Source of the DNA: Pseudomonadota bacterium | GTDB lineage: Bacteria > Pseudomonadota > Alphaproteobacteria > Reyranellales > Reyranellaceae | Direction: 5' to 3' | Length of the DNA stretch: 64,000 nucleotides | Assembly: GCA_018242505.1 (NCBI GenBank) | Contig: JAFEBU010000010.1 | Span: forward strand, 1-64,000 | Part shown: piece by piece, positions 63,207 through 64,000 of the stretch | How positions within the stretch are numbered: position 1 is the first letter of the stretch | Layout of the letters: each line of letters opens with the position of its first letter | Program-made: the position numbers and the translations under genes | Notes under the pieces: generated by a model | What the model was told of the DNA's origin: nothing | Database searches by the model: none | Seen by the model: only the letters and a program-made list of their open reading frames with translations

Positions 63207-64000
63207 GACGACTGCGCCAAGGCTGCCGACCGCCGACGAGATCGTGGACCTTGCACGCGGCTTTGGCATGACGCTCACCGAGGCCGACGCCCATTCCTTC
63301 CGCGGCCTGATGGCGGGATCGATGGCGTCCTATGCGCGCCTCGACGAGCTCGCCGAGCCGAAGCTTCCGGTGCGTTATCCGCGCACTCCCGGTCATCGCC
63401 CCGGGCCGCAGGAGAATCCTCTCAATGCGTGGTACTGGAAATGCGAGATCGGCGGCGCGGCGGCGGGGCCGCTTGCCGGCAAGAAGATCGCGGTGAAGGA
63501 CAATATCTGCGTCGCCGGCGTGCCGATGATGAACGGCTCGCGCGTGCTCGAAGGCTATGTGCCCGATGTCGATGCGACTGTTGTCACGCGCATCCTCGAT
63601 GCCGGCGGCACGATCGTGGGCAAGGCCGCCTGCGAGGACCTGTGCTTCTCCGCCGGCAGCCACACCTGCGCCACCGGACCGATCCGCAATCCGCACAATC
63701 CGCTTCATTCGGCCGGCGGCTCGTCGGGCGGCAGCGCGGCGCTGGTTGCCGCGGGCGAGGTCGAGATGGCGCTGGGCGGCGACCAGGGCGGCTCGATCCG
63801 CACGCCCTCGGGCTGGTGCGGCGTCTACGGGCTGAAGCCCAGCTGGGGCCTGGTGCCCATGACCGGCGGCATGCCGATCTCCTATTCGGTCGACCATTGC
63901 GGGCCGATCTGCGACAGCGTCGAGAACGTGGCGAAGCTGCTGGCCGTCATCGCCGGCCCCGATCCGCACGATCCGCGCACCGTCAACGCCCGGGTGGGCG
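63207..64000 (+). CDS. Amidase, N-terminal part (cut by window end)
   Basis: A second amidase-signature enzyme, 264 residues visible, divergent from and similar to the first. It has [23 protein letters not shown], Lys in [32 protein letters not shown] and [16 protein letters not shown], so all three catalytic residues are present. GAGGGAGC lies before ATG 63207. The C-terminal half is outside the window. Confidence 0.93.

Overview
The window comes from a high-GC alphaproteobacterium. The evidence is the carA-carB-greA run, the TrxB/LysR pair, many GTG starts and ATGA/GTGA overlaps, abundant GC-rich extragenic palindromes, CaiB/acyl-CoA dehydrogenase/enoyl-CoA hydratase clusters, and a crcB-crcB-DUF190 fluoride operon. 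A Reyranella- or Bradyrhizobium-like soil bacterium would fit, but that is inference. There are no rRNA or tRNA genes and no integrase or transposase.

Layout. 1-10.5 kb is core chromosome: carA end, carB, greA, a YciB/IspZ protein, a MarR regulator with an overlapping MFS exporter, an Lrp regulator divergent from trxB, a LysR gene, a multi-hairpin RNA locus and a DUF6492-type protein. 10.5-24.75 kb is an accessory island of lower G+C (judged by eye). It holds at least five related minus-strand genes that share a proline-rich, repeat-built N-terminus and a nearly identical 150-bp leader but end in unrelated C-terminal tips, each followed by a small gene. Displaced tips, orphan partner genes, broken copies, small plus-strand membrane proteins and a secreted VHL-domain metallopeptidase (with a truncated copy) lie between them. 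This is the architecture of a polymorphic toxin/immunity system, with an N-terminal module I do not recognise.

24.75-36 kb: acyl-CoA catabolism genes, MsrP with an upstream Tat-exported thioredoxin-like gene that has an in-frame TGA at the first position of its CxxC motif (candidate selenoprotein), an EF-G paralogue, and a LysR/bicupin/hydrolase set that runs into an NMT1-type ABC transporter (36.3-38.9 kb). 38.9-42.4 kb: isochorismatase-like hydrolase, pirin with a divergent LysR, and a membrane protein. 42.4-47.4 kb is a copper/heavy-metal block: CopB, CopA multicopper oxidase, a CnrYXH-like anti-sigma/sensor/ECF sigma trio and a c-type cytochrome. 48-53.6 kb: YggS, ArgC, TrpS, a SnoaL-like protein, a flavin monooxygenase and a 41-aa pilin-like peptide. 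54-55.9 kb: fluoride riboswitch, crcB1, crcB2, DUF190, then a CusF-like protein. 55.9-64 kb: aminotransferase, YdeI-like protein, PoxB-like enzyme, MDR reductase, NTF2-like protein and two divergent amidases, the second cut by the window end.

The most notable items are the candidate selenoprotein at 30271-30705, the polymorphic-effector island, the fluoride riboswitch that appears to act through a short leader peptide, and several operator-like perfect palindromes next to regulator genes.
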